A stretch of 64,000 bases of DNA, taken from NCBI RefSeq assembly GCF_002878395.1, contig NC_061121.1, forward strand, positions 10,336,709-10,400,708. The letters run 5' to 3'. This stretch comes from Capsicum annuum. Its lineage: Eukaryota; Streptophyta; Magnoliopsida; Solanales; Solanaceae. The position numbers were made by a program, and so were the translations under genes. The stretch's first letter is position 1. Each line of letters begins with the position of its first letter. Positions 1-10,247 of this stretch are shown here, one piece after another. Below the pieces are notes generated by a model. The model had not been told where the DNA came from. It did not search any database and worked only from the letters and a program-made list of their open reading frames with translations.

Positions 1-247
1 ATATAATTATGCATCAGACATGCATTCTAATTGTGAGAAAATTTAGTTCATTAGAACACTCATTTAGGCATTCATGAATCAGTTAAACATGTATCAGATA
101 TGTATATTCGGTATTATATGTTTATCTTATCTGTCATATCAATCATGAGATCATGTTTTAGTCATTCATGTTCAGTTCATGTTTATCTTATTTTTTACCC
201 TCTCAGTCACTCTCATTCGATGATGAATGTTCTTAAGGGGGAGATAT
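1..247 (+). mobile_element. 3' internal tail of a Tekay-like (family B) Gypsy element
   Basis: Non-coding end of an internal region whose gag-pol lies outside the window. The palindromic-looking CATTCGATGATGAATG (214-229) is followed by a purine-rich tract AAGGGGGAGATAT (235-247) that directly abuts an LTR beginning TGTAATACCC. The same arrangement occurs on the minus strand at 7474-7500 and before each family A LTR. The purine tract is the expected plus-strand priming site of reverse transcription. Confidence 0.8.
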
Positions 248-2821
248 TGTAATACCCACGCTTTTTTCTAGCTTGAAATCATCTCAAGGATATTAGAACT
301 TGCTTTGAAATATGAATCCATTTTTTTGCATGTGGTATTTTTAATATTTTCACCTTCTATCATGTAGGAAATTGAATAAGCTTCCCATCGATTCCAATTT
401 CATCAAAATCCAATATGGGGGAAGAAGTTATGGACATTTTACGGAAGCATTTTGGACTACCCAGAACCGGCGGTCGGGCCCATCAACCGTCGATAGATCG
501 ATAGATTGTCGGAGCCTACTGTCGCACTGAGACAGTGGACCTACTTTCTACCCATGGAGGATGGTAGTAGCCGACAGATCGTCGTTAGGTCAACGAACTG
601 TCGGAGACCGCCGTCGTACTAAGGCAATGAGACATGTTTCTGCCCAGGTACGCCGATCAGGATCGACGGACCGTCGCCCTATCCCCGTTGCACCATACAT
701 TCAGTATTTTTAGGCCATTTTTAAAAGAGTATTTAGGTCTTTTACTACCCACTTATATAGACCGAGTTATATCCGATTTCAAACTTTGTTGATTATTATT
801 TCACACCAACAAATATTAGGGTTTGTCTCTAAAATTAAACCTCAAGAACAAAATTAAAATCATCCTCAAGCAGTAAGAGATTCAAATCCTTCAAGTTCAT
901 AAACTTCAAGAAACTCAACCCAGGTATGAATAGTGTTTACTCATGGATCCCTTTCATTCATGAAGCCCAAGAATCCCTTTTCTAAGTTCAAGTTTATGGA
1001 TTTTCTATATGAATTTCAAGATTGGGTTGTTCTTGTCCATGTTTATAATGAGAAGTTGAATTCTACTCCATGTTGGGTGATAATTTCTATGTGGGTTTAA
1101 ATTAATTATGGATATGGATTCGTGCAACCCAATGACTAAACTCTTGAATGATGAAATTAGAATTGAATCTCGATGTTTAATTATTTTACAATGAGGATTA
1201 CATGTACTATGCCTAAAATATGTTTGATTAAATGCCTAGAATAAGGAAAAGTGCCTAATTAGCATTATATCATGAAATCCCCATGTATGTACAAGTCTAT
1301 GCCTATCATATGTTTGATGAAATGATTCAATAAATGTATTATGGATTATGATGTTAGTCATGTGTTCAAGTTAGTCATGTATTGTCAGTTTCTTTCTATC
1401 AAGTCCTGGGGGTACTTGTACCCGAAACATTTGTTGTGTGCCTAGAGCCATGTAATGTTTTCACGATACGCTTAGTCAAGATATGAATCCTTAGACTTCA
1501 GACAGTCGTATGACTCTAGAAATCTCCATGATCTTATAAACTTAGTCAGTTGTCAGATATCAATAAGTATTTCGTCTATCAACGGAAATCAGTAACTCAA
1601 TCTATGTTCAGTTCAGTAAATTATGTTCAGTGTCTATTCAGATGGGAGTAGGAATTAGCAACGAGTGAACGCAAGGATGGGAACTCACCTGTTATATGAG
1701 GGTGTGATTCTTAGAAGCAATCCTTGCATTCCATAACTATTTAGCTAGCATAGGTTGAGACATCGTAGCCTACTATATGAGGGTAGATGAGGTGGCTTAA
1801 CATATTATATGAGGGTTCCCATCATTCTCACTAGAGTTACATGTTATATAAGGGTTACTCACATATTCTCCTTACCAGTGGCACGATACTAACACCCATC
1901 CAATCAGGGCAAAGATTGGACCTCATTTAAGCTATTATAGCATATTTGGGGCGTGTCAGCTAGATGACTACTTCCCATAGTTTTATGTTATATAATCTGG
2001 ACTTTCAGGTACAGTCAATCAGTCTCAGTAAAATAACTCAGATAGTTCTTCAGAATTGATAACTGTCATATATAGTTCACTCAGATACAGTATTGAACTC
2101 AACTAGTTCCATCAGATTCAAGACTGTCAGTTACAGTCACTTATGTTACCAGTTATATCAGTTATCAGTGTATTATGTATCAGTATTCCGATTTATTAAT
2201 CATGTTGTCACGGTATCAGTGTCAGTTATTATGTCCCATGCATGTATTCTCATGCTCATGATAGTCTGTTTGTTATTATTATTGTTCATGTATATAAACG
2301 CCATGCAGTTAGCCTACCTCACATTCATACCAGTACATTCAAAATACTGAAGCATTCACGTTATGGTGTCTTATATCATAGGTTCAGAGACATGAGTTCT
2401 AGAGCAACAGTAGATTCTAGTCTCAGCAGTTAGAGTTAAAGTGAGTCCTTATCTTTCGAGGACACGATCATTTGCTTTTCTCTATTATCTCAGTAATTAG
2501 TTTATTAGTTGGAGTTAGTTGGGGACATGTCCCATCAACTCCTTGCTCATTCAGACAGTTATTTTTAGAGGATTTCGAGACTATCATATTTCAGATTTTA
2601 GTATGTTTAGATTTGTTTTGGGTATTCTATTACCCCCCACAGATGTTATATTTTTCATATTATGTTCAGCTTTGAACCTTATGGCCTTTCAATTCATGTT
2701 TCCACATTATTCAGTCTTTTATATAGTATACAGGTACAAATATCAATCATGGGTTAGCTTGTGGTCCTTCGGGGTCATGAGCACCCTGTAGCATTTCGGG
2801 TACCAGATTCGAGGCATTACA
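248..2821 (+). mobile_element. 3' LTR of family B element (2574 bp)
   Basis: Starts TGTAATACCCACG directly after a polypurine tract and ends CGAGGCATTACA, so it has the usual TG...CA ends. The 3' third (about 1400-2821) matches, in inverse orientation, 4899-6300 and 60500-61800, for example the stretch around GGTCCTTCGGGGTCATGAGC (2763-2782). Its length agrees within 1 bp with the minus-strand copy at 4899-7473. A CG-rich block lies at about 455-690 and a TATA-like stretch at 751-760. Small open frames inside (for example 2093-2350 and 2472-2675) are not supported as genes. The sequence just right of the LTR is CTATC; the partner target copy would be outside the window. Confidence 0.85.
751..762 (+). 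promoter_or_regulatory. putative TATA box of the family B LTR
   Basis: ACTTATATAGACC lies about 505 bp into the LTR, downstream of the CG-rich block. The related minus-strand LTR has TTATATAG at the equivalent place (62529-62537). This position fits the U3/R boundary of the LTR promoter. It is sequence-based inference only. Confidence 0.45.
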
Positions 2822-3489
2822 CTATCTTGAGACTCATCAAACACACGATACAAATATGCAAATAGTGGAAAACATTTATGAGTACATTGATCATTATTCA
2901 CATCCTTACTAGTTGTTGGCAACTCAAATACCAATGTAGACTCACCTTGGTTTTCACAAGGGTCAACTAGTGTATGAATACTCTTGTTACTTGTTAATAG
3001 AACCTTCTTCAAGTTATAAGTCCTAGCACTAGATGAACACAAATTATTCTTATGAGAAGAATCAATTTTGTAATCTAAAGGATTAACTAGTGCTTGTGTA
3101 CTTACAACAAGAGTTTGAACCTCATACAACCTAACAACACCAAGAGTATCACAAAAGAAAAACTAAAGCACCTCTACTCTTGGCAAATCTGCAACTACAT
3201 CCATTTGGCTACTACTAGCCACATCACGACATTCTAAGTTCATTAGAGTGTAGGGAATAGCATTTTTACCTGGTAACTCAAATGAGATATGGCCTTCACC
3301 TTTGTTCAGGTCTTGGCAGCCCACTTCTTCCTTCAAGAAGCTCTCATTACTAGGGGATTGGACAATATGTTTTGGATTTGGTGAGATAAGTCTGGATACC
3401 AATTCGCATATCTTTTCAAGGTGCCATTTGAATTATTCACAATTGTCATTGAAGCTATCAAACGTGGCTTTGAAATTATTGGGAGCCAT
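2822..3489 (-). pseudogene. broken reading frame of unknown function in a D-like leader context
   Basis: A start codon at 3489 opens MAPNNFKATFDSFNDNCE, then a stop, and continues FKWHLEKICELVSRLISPNP. A second stop separates it from a further stretch that reads to about 2822, where the B LTR begins. The start is chosen because it sits where gag starts in the homologous D leader (54021). The encoded peptide does not resemble the D Gag N-terminus (MEGTTSQTMDSN), and I see no zinc knuckle, protease or polymerase motif. I do not recognise the product. It could be the N-terminus of a divergent Gag or an accessory frame. The frame that appears to run on to 2743 is an artefact of the junction. Confidence 0.4.
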
Positions 3490-4470
3490 GGTACCTAAAA
3501 GAAAATACAACAACAAAGAGAAAAACAACAAACTAGTTAGCTCAAAATAACCTCACACGTAGCTTCATAAGTGTTGTAAGCTAGCTAAGGAACCCGCGAG
3601 GAGTTGAGGATTGAATCTACTCTTTTCCTGAATAGATTTTACTTTGAAACTCAAACAAAATATTGTTGGACTTGAGCCATGAACTATGAACGATTCAAAA
3701 AGATAAAAGCGCACAACAAACGCTAAACACGAATGAACGACCACAAAAACTAACTAACAATCTAGTAGATGAGTACTACTTAGCCAATTAGTATTGGAAT
3801 TAACAAAATTGAAACTAAGGAACCAGAAAATGAAACTATGAAATCAAAATTTGAGCTTAAAAATATTGTGTGAATAGTAAAATTATGATGTGGCAGCCAC
3901 GTATTGGTTACGGATTTTAAACAAGTTGTTATTTTCCAATTTTCAAGTCTTCGTCAAATTATAATTTGGAATAGGTAGGAATTTGCTTAAAGGAGGGAAT
4001 TACAAGTCTGTTAGAGCTATATTTTCAATTCAAAATTCAAGACTTAACATTTGTTGTACTTATCCTTAAAACATGGGCTCTTAAATCATTGAAAAGTGAC
4101 CGAGAAGTGGTGTAAAGTCTTTTGGTGGTTGGGGGTCTTTCAAGACTAACAAGTACTTATATTTTTTTCCTTCACATATTAAGATATATCACAATTTATG
4201 CTCTAAAAATATATGAAGGAGGTGAAAAACTTCAAGGTCAACAACAATCACACCAAGAACAATGACAACAATCTTCAAGAACAATAACAATTCAAACGGC
4301 TAACTCAATCTACAACAACAATTCTTCAAACACACGACCAAGTCTTTAGTGTTGTATTTTTGATTTTAACAAAATATAAAGGTTTTGAATAACGTCAAGA
4401 ATAACAACAACAATCATCACACATCTAAGAACAATACCTCAAAAACAATGTATCAACACACATGCCCAAA
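2822..4470 (-). mobile_element. relic related to the leader of element D
   Basis: Read on the minus strand, 3600-4200 resembles the untranslated leader of element D (about 53270-54000). Shared blocks include TTTGAGTTTCAAA followed by the 'ctagctaa/tctacaacactt' region, the 'tactaggttgt...' block, and the GCAGCCACGT segment at 3895-3905 (53604-53613 in D). No LTR was found at its upstream end; it is cut by the C LTR at 4471 and by the B LTR at 2821. It is probably a truncated member of a D-related, perhaps non-autonomous, family. Confidence 0.55.
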
Positions 4471-4581
4471 TGTCACGACCCGAGCCAAGACCCTGGCCAC
4501 GATGAGCATCTCAAACCATGAAGGCTCGAGCTCTCTTCACTCTCTAGTAATCATGCATATATTCATATATTATAAAAGACA

Positions 4582-4604
4582 ATAAAGATATATATATATA
4601 TATA
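4582..4604. repeat. TA microsatellite in the C LTR
   Basis: A run of alternating T and A (GATATATATATATATATA...) in the left part of the C LTR. Confidence 0.8.
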
Positions 4605-4898
4605 TTAATACAGAATCATGGTCAATAATATAACTCAAAGGAACAATCATAATGGAATCCATGACTTCTAACAACACCTACAACTGTCTTAAAATCTCTA
4701 GTACATAGAAACCAATATCTCATTTGAAACTAGGACAAGGCCCCTAACAGACCATAAAATAGAGGAAACATTGAAATCTGAAAATCATGACTAGCAAAAG
4801 AAAGAAGGCTCACCAACTGCACCTTCTAGCATATATCGATCAACTATTGGACGGGACTGTGGGACTGTGCTTCAGATCCTGACATATAGGTAGTCAAT

Positions 4899-7473
4899 TG
4901 TAACACCCTGAATCTAGTACTCGAAATGCCACATGGTGCTCATGACCCTAAAGGACCACAATCTAACCCATAACTGATATTTGTAACTAAGAACTGCATA
5001 ATATATTGTATAAATGTAGAATAAAAGGCTGAAAGACCAGAAGGCTCAAAACTTAATAATAATAATAATAAGACTAAATATGGTATAACCATACCAAAAC
5101 AACTTAAATAATTAAAAATACTGAAGTTTGAATATCTAGTCTGAAGGCCTCTAACTGTCTGAATAAGGAGTTGTTGGGACATGTCCCCAACTAACTCCAA
5201 CGGCTAAAGTAAACTAAGTACTGAACTACTGAAATGATAAAGCATCCTCGAGTGATGAGGACTTACTTCTAATCTATTGCTGCTGACTGAAACCTAAGTA
5301 GCTTGGTGCAATCGGGTAACTGAGCGTTCGAACCTATGGTATAAAACACCATAGTGCTAAAGAAAAGTATCCATCTTTATGTGAGAATGTACTGGTACAC
5401 AAGTGAGGTTGGCTGAATGCCTGAGGTTCATATGCATGAACTATAATTGACTGATAACATGAACATGGCTGCATGAGGATACATGCATGAAAACATAATT
5501 GCAACTGAAACATAGAGATTCTGAACATTGAATATACTACTAACATGGATTAATAATAATGGAAATAATTGATACTGGGTGACTGTTGCTGACGGTCTTG
5601 CTTTTGATGGAACTAGCTGAGTTTCTTACCGAGCTAACTGAATGCATCTGACAGTTCTAAAATCTATAGAACTATCTGAGTTCTATTTCTAAGACTGAGA
5701 TTGAGACTTTGGAAAGTAGTCATCTAATCGACATGCCTCGAATAAAGAAATATAGCTAAATTTGGGTACAATCTGTAACCCCAATTGAAAGAGTGCCAAT
5801 ACCGTGCCACTGGTAAAGACAAGCTGTGAGTGACCCCATCTGGCTGTGTCCATAAAGGAGAATGGTGGGACCCTTATCTGGTAGTGTTAATCCACCTCAT
5901 CAACCATCAACTATCAGTGTTGATATCTTAATCTATGCTTGCTATATAGTTCTGGAATGTAAGGATTGCTTCTAAGGCGTCACACTCTCCACTGTCAGTG
6001 TGTTCCCTCATCTTTTATTCGTTAAGTGCTAAATCCTACTCCCAACTGAATAGACACTAAACTGATTCTACTAAGATAAACTGGATTGAGTTCGTTGAGT
6101 TCCATGGACTGACAGAATATTACTGAATTCTGTTAACTGACTAAGTTCATGAGATTACTGAGTTTTCCTGAGTCATGTAACTGACTAAATTCTACTAATC
6201 ATGGTGTGACTGAGATTATCATGAAACTAACGCTGGCCCTAGGCACACAACTAAATTGTCGGGTATTAGGACTCGACAACATAATAGTAAATCATGGAAT
6301 AAGTTTAAAGGTACAACAATGGCTATATATATATATATCCATAATTTATTGACTAAGACATTTCATCAAACACCTGACATGCATTAACTTGTACATATTG
6401 GGGGATTTCACATTAGCAAGTTATAAAGGCACTTTTCCTTCATATAGGCATTTTACCAAACACATGGGGAGAAAACTTTGGTTATACCATCATCAATACA
6501 TCTAATTATCATGGTTTCATAAATCAATTTGCAATTTCAAGGGTTTATCATGAATATTATGCAAAACATCACATACTTGGATCAATCATTGGAACATGTA
6601 ATTTAAAAGATGAATCAAAACCCCACAACAACATGAACATGAATCTCAATTCAATTAAATGATGAACATTCATAAATACACAAAGTCTTAGATTTTGAAA
6701 AGAGATTCTTGAGCTTCATGGGTGAAAGGGACCCATGAAGCAACACTTGACATTCCTTGATTGTAAGTTTCTTGAAGTTCATGGAGAGATTCTTGGAATT
6801 GACTTTGTTATCATGAAAGTTAGGGTTTAGTATCTTCGAAGAGAATGCTCTTGTTTTGGAGAAAAGTGAGTAAAATAATATTTTAAAACCTTTTTTAGGG
6901 ATTAAATCCCCCACCAGGACGTGTTAAAATCTGGGAAAAAGACCAATTTATCCCTGGACAAAATATTTAATTTTTATCAAAATGTCTCGATTTGGCAGGC
7001 TAGTGCAATGCTGCGCTTTTGTGCTGTGTCACTGGAAATTGCCAACTGAGAAATTTCATGGTAGCGCAAAGTAGTTAAATCGTGTTGCAATACTGGATGG
7101 GACATGGAAGTTCACTGCAACGCGGTGGTATCGCGCTGAGACACTAGAAAAAGCATAATTTTGAATTTGAGCCTTAGCGCGATGCGCCATAATCGCAGAG
7201 GATCACTGGATTTTGACAATTGTCATTTTGGCTTGCTCTGTGACTCGTTGATGGCACACGTGGCATACTATCTTACTAAAATGGCTCTAACTCTTCGCCA
7301 GGGTGTTGATTTTGGGAAAATTTGGTATCGATGAAAATCTTATTCAATTTTCCACCCAACAAAAAGTCCAAATCTTGAAAATTCCACATGTATAAAAGTG
7401 GATTCATCTTTTAATGCAAGTATTTACCATTTTTGGGATGAATTTAAGCTGGGTGAAAGTACGGGGTATTACA
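4899..7473 (-). mobile_element. 3' LTR of the nested family B element (2575 bp)
   Basis: On the minus strand it starts TGTAATACCCCGTAC (7473) and ends at 4899. The terminal portion mirrors 1400-2821, and its other end matches the 5' LTR fragment at 9972-10247. Its CG-rich block (6990-7240) differs in sequence from that of the copy at 455-690. AT-rich microsatellites occur at 5057-5071 (AAT repeat) and 6330-6341 (AT repeat). Confidence 0.85.
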
Positions 7474-7500
7474 ATATCTACCACTTGGGAACATTTGTCC
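7474..7500 (-). other. polypurine tract and conserved pre-LTR motif (family B)
   Basis: On the minus strand, ATTCGAGGACAAATGTTCC is followed by CAAGTGGTAGATAT and then the LTR. This is the same arrangement as 214-247 and as 21510-21532 in family A. It is the expected plus-strand primer site. Confidence 0.7.
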
Positions 7501-7847
7501 TCGAATAAAACTGTTTGAGATGGGAGAAATGGTAAGCTATAATACATAATGAAATGAACAACTAAAACATGACTACATGACTAAGATTACTGAGATTCAT
7601 ACTGAGCATGCATATTTGATGCATGATTTTATGACTAAGCTGATACATGAATGCATGACTGAGGGTACTGATAAGCTGGTCATGTATATCTGATATGTGA
7701 ATACATGATTGAACTGATACATGAACATATGATTGAACATGCAATGGTAAATGGATACCAAGTTTAAAAAGAGAATCTGAGCCTGAAACTTGTTTGTAAC
7801 TGGAACTTGAACATGAAACTAAATTAGCTTTAAAGAAAGCTATTACC

Positions 7848-8340
7848 TTAGGCTGAGTCTGAGTTTGCGGAGAAAAGGTGAGGATACTTGATCCACATGT
7901 CTGCTTCTGCTTCCCAAGTAGCTCCCTCAATAGACTGATTCCACCAAAGAACTTTGACTAGAGGGACATCTTTGTTTCTCAGTCTACGAGTCCAATAGTC
8001 AAGAATTTTGACTAGAATCTCTTCATAAGAGAGGCTGCTCTGAATGTCGATTCCCTCAATAGGGAATACAAATGCTGGATCACCTATGCACTTCATGAGC
8101 AATAAGACATGAAAGACTGTATGGGCGGAATCTAGATCTGTAGGCAACTCGAGCTTATAAGCTATTTGCCGAAGAGACTGAGAATTTTGAAAGGACCGAC
8201 ATATCAGGGACTGAGCTTTCCCTTCTTGAAAAAACTCTTCACTCCCTTAATAGGAGAGTCTTTAGATAAACATAGTCACCAATATCGAACTCAAGATCCT
8301 TTCTGTGTATATCTTTGAAAGGCTTCTATCGGCTCTGGGT
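7848..8340 (-). pseudogene. integrase C-terminus and chromodomain (family B pol)
   Basis: The minus-strand frame of 99 codons (8147-7848) ends with a chromodomain-like stretch: YEEILVKILDYWTRRLRNKD, then KVLWWNQ and EGATWEAEADM. Upstream of it, 8340-8150 holds frameshifted integrase C-terminal coding. In chromoviruses this domain is thought to guide integration to particular chromatin. Order, position just before the 3' UTR and length fit the Tekay-type pol end. A separate frame (7930-7562) mostly covers 3' UTR and is not supported. Confidence 0.75.
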
Positions 8341-8343
8341 AGC

Positions 8344-8910
8344 TCAAAGTCTTTCTCTGATCAACTGGACTTTTTCTAAGGCATCGAATACTAAGACAGG
8401 CCCTATAACTGAGGCTTCACTAATTTTGAACCAACCGAATAGAGATCTATATATCCTACTATAAACAGATTCGAATGGAGTGATTCGAATACTTGAATGA
8501 TAGCTGTTGTTGTATGCAAACTCAATTAAACGCAAATGGTCATCCCAACTCCCGTTGAAATCAATTGCACATACTCGCAGCATCTCTTCTAAAGTCTGGA
8601 TGATCCTTTCTTCTTGGCCATCTATTTATGGATGGAAAGCTGTACTGATGTGAACTCGAGTAGCAAAACCCTTTTGGAACACTTTTCAGAAGTGAGAGGA
8701 GAACTAAGTACCTCTATCTGAGACGATGGACAATGGAACACCATATAATCTTACCAACTCCCTGATATAGAGTTTGGCATAATCCTTAGCTGAATAATAG
8801 GTATGGACTGGACGAAAATAAGCTGATTTTGTTATCCTATCTACAATGACCCAAACTGAATTATGCTGATGACGAGTATAAGGCAAACCCATCACAAAGT
8901 CCATATTCAC
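8344..8910 (-). pseudogene. integrase catalytic core (family B pol), broken
   Basis: The first part (8910-8704) reads MNMDFVMGLPYTRHQHNSVW and later SIVSDRGT, giving the first two acidic residues of the DDE triad. After stops and a frame change, DGQEERIIQTLEEML (about 8630-8580) supplies the glutamate region. The frame 8583-8344 then reads LIEFAYNNSYHSS, typical of the helix after the active site. Together the core is recognisable and nearly full length but cannot be translated as one protein. Confidence 0.8.
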
Positions 8911-9300
8911 TTCTTCACACTTCTAACTGGGAATGTGAAACTCCTGCATGGACCCACTAGGCTTATGATGCTCAATCTTAAGTAGATCATATGTTGAGCA
9001 ATTAGCCAAAAACTCTGCAACATCTCATTTCATCCTACTCCACAAATAGATCTCCCTCAAATTGTGGTACATCTTTGTGGCCCCTAGATGAATAGAGTAA
9101 CACACACCATGTGCTTCTGCGAGAATTCCCTACCTTAAGTCATCTACATTTGGCACACACAGACGACCCTGACAACATAATACTCCATCTCCCCCTTGGA
9201 GAAAACTTCTACTTTTTTATTCTTGACTGACTCTTTCAACTAGACTAGACTGGGATATCTATCTTGTTTTTCTTTCACCTCAAAAACTATAGATGATTCT
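8911..9300 (-). pseudogene. integrase zinc-binding N-terminus (family B pol), degenerate
   Basis: Minus-strand translation gives HGVCYSIHLGATKMYHNLRE then, past a stop, NCSTYDLLKIEHHKP. The His-His pair and the first cysteine of the H2C2 finger are present, but the second cysteine position reads Tyr. Several in-frame stops occur. It lies between RNase H and the integrase core, as expected for Ty3/Gypsy pol order. Confidence 0.65.
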
Positions 9301-9971
9301 GAACTACTCTGAACCTATATATTACCCTCTGGTGAATCAACTAGGTGGACACCTAGTCTGGCGAGCTGATGAACTTCCTGAGATAACTTCTTTTTACTGT
9401 CCTCAACATGAGTAACACTACCCAAAGATAGTTTACTAAGAGCATCAACCACTATATTGGCCTTACCAGGATGATAAAGGACACTCATGTCGTAATCTTT
9501 CATGAGCTCTAACCATCTTCTTTGACAGAGGTTAAGATATTTCTAAGATAACACAGATTGAAGATTTTCATGATCTGTGAACACATCTGCATGAACACCA
9601 TACAATAATGCCTCCAAATATTAAAGGCAAAAACTACAGCTTCTAATTTAAGATTATGAGTCGGATAATTCTTCCCTTGGGGTTTAAGTCATCTAGAGGC
9701 GTAGGCTATGACCTTTCCATGCTGCATGAGGACACAACCAAAACCTACTCTAGACGAATCACAATACAGCACGAACCCATCTAGATGGTTTAGAAGAGCC
9801 AAAATTGGAGCTGAGATGAGTCGAGTCTTAACCTCCTAAAAACTCTTCTTGCAAGGATTTGACCATTGAAACTTGACTTTCTTTTGAGTCAATCTGGACA
9901 TAGGGTATGCAATAGAAGAAAATTCTTCAATAAACCATCTCTAATAGCCAACCTAACTCTCTGTAATAATT
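9301..9971 (-). pseudogene. C-terminal reverse transcriptase and RNase H (family B pol)
   Basis: On the minus strand, GYYRWFIEEFSSIA precedes LISAPILALLNHLDGFVLYC, then SSRVGFGCVLMQHGK (RNase H strand 1) and KDYDMSVLYHPGKANIVVDA with LSKLS at its end (RNase H C-terminal motif; clean frame 9503-9315). The catalytic RT part with the YxDD motif is missing, because the region ends at the junction with the 5' LTR fragment near 9971. Several stops are present. Confidence 0.75.
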
Positions 9972-10247
9972 AGACGCTCAGTGGGTTTTGATTGTAATTT
10001 TTGCATGCTTCGCGGCGGGTTGATGGCTTAGGTGGCACACTGTCTTACAAAAATGGCTCTAACTCTTCCCTTGGGTATCAGATTTGGATGGATTTGGTAT
10101 CAATGGAAAGCTTATTCAATTTCCCACATAATAGAAAAAGTTAAAATCTTGAAAATTTCACATGTATAAAATTTGATTCATCTTTTAAAGCAAGTCTTTA
10201 ACAATTTTGCGAAGAATTTAAGCTAGGTAGAAGTACGGGGTATTACA
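9972..10247 (-). mobile_element. 5' LTR fragment of the nested family B element
   Basis: The plus-strand segment matches 7195-7473 (for example GGCTCTAACTCTTC at 10053 and 7283) and ends CGGGGTATTACA. It represents only the first part (U3 start) of the LTR. The flanking TCAAT pairs with the copy at 4894-4898, so it is the left end of the same element in its own orientation. Confidence 0.85.

Larger units (their letters stand above)
4899..10247 (-). mobile_element. family B (Tekay-like) chromovirus, internally deleted, nested in the C LTR
   Basis: The target duplication TCAAT is perfect at 4894-4898 and 10248-10252, immediately outside the terminal TG and CA. Minus-strand order is: first about 276 bp of the 5' LTR (10247-9972), a large deletion covering the rest of that LTR, gag, protease and the N-terminal part of reverse transcriptase, then C-terminal RT/RNase H, integrase, chromodomain, purine tract and a full 3' LTR. 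The duplication shows that both ends belong to one insertion, so the missing DNA was lost after integration or the element integrated as a deleted copy. Confidence 0.88.

Noticed and set aside
2093..2791. Several plus-strand open frames in the first LTR
   Set aside because: They lie inside an LTR, have low-complexity hydrophobic content and are not kept in the other family B LTRs.
2743..3129. Minus-strand open frame of 128 codons
   Set aside because: It crosses the exact end of the B LTR at 2821, so its last part is LTR sequence read by chance. Only the part right of 2822 may be a relic of coding.
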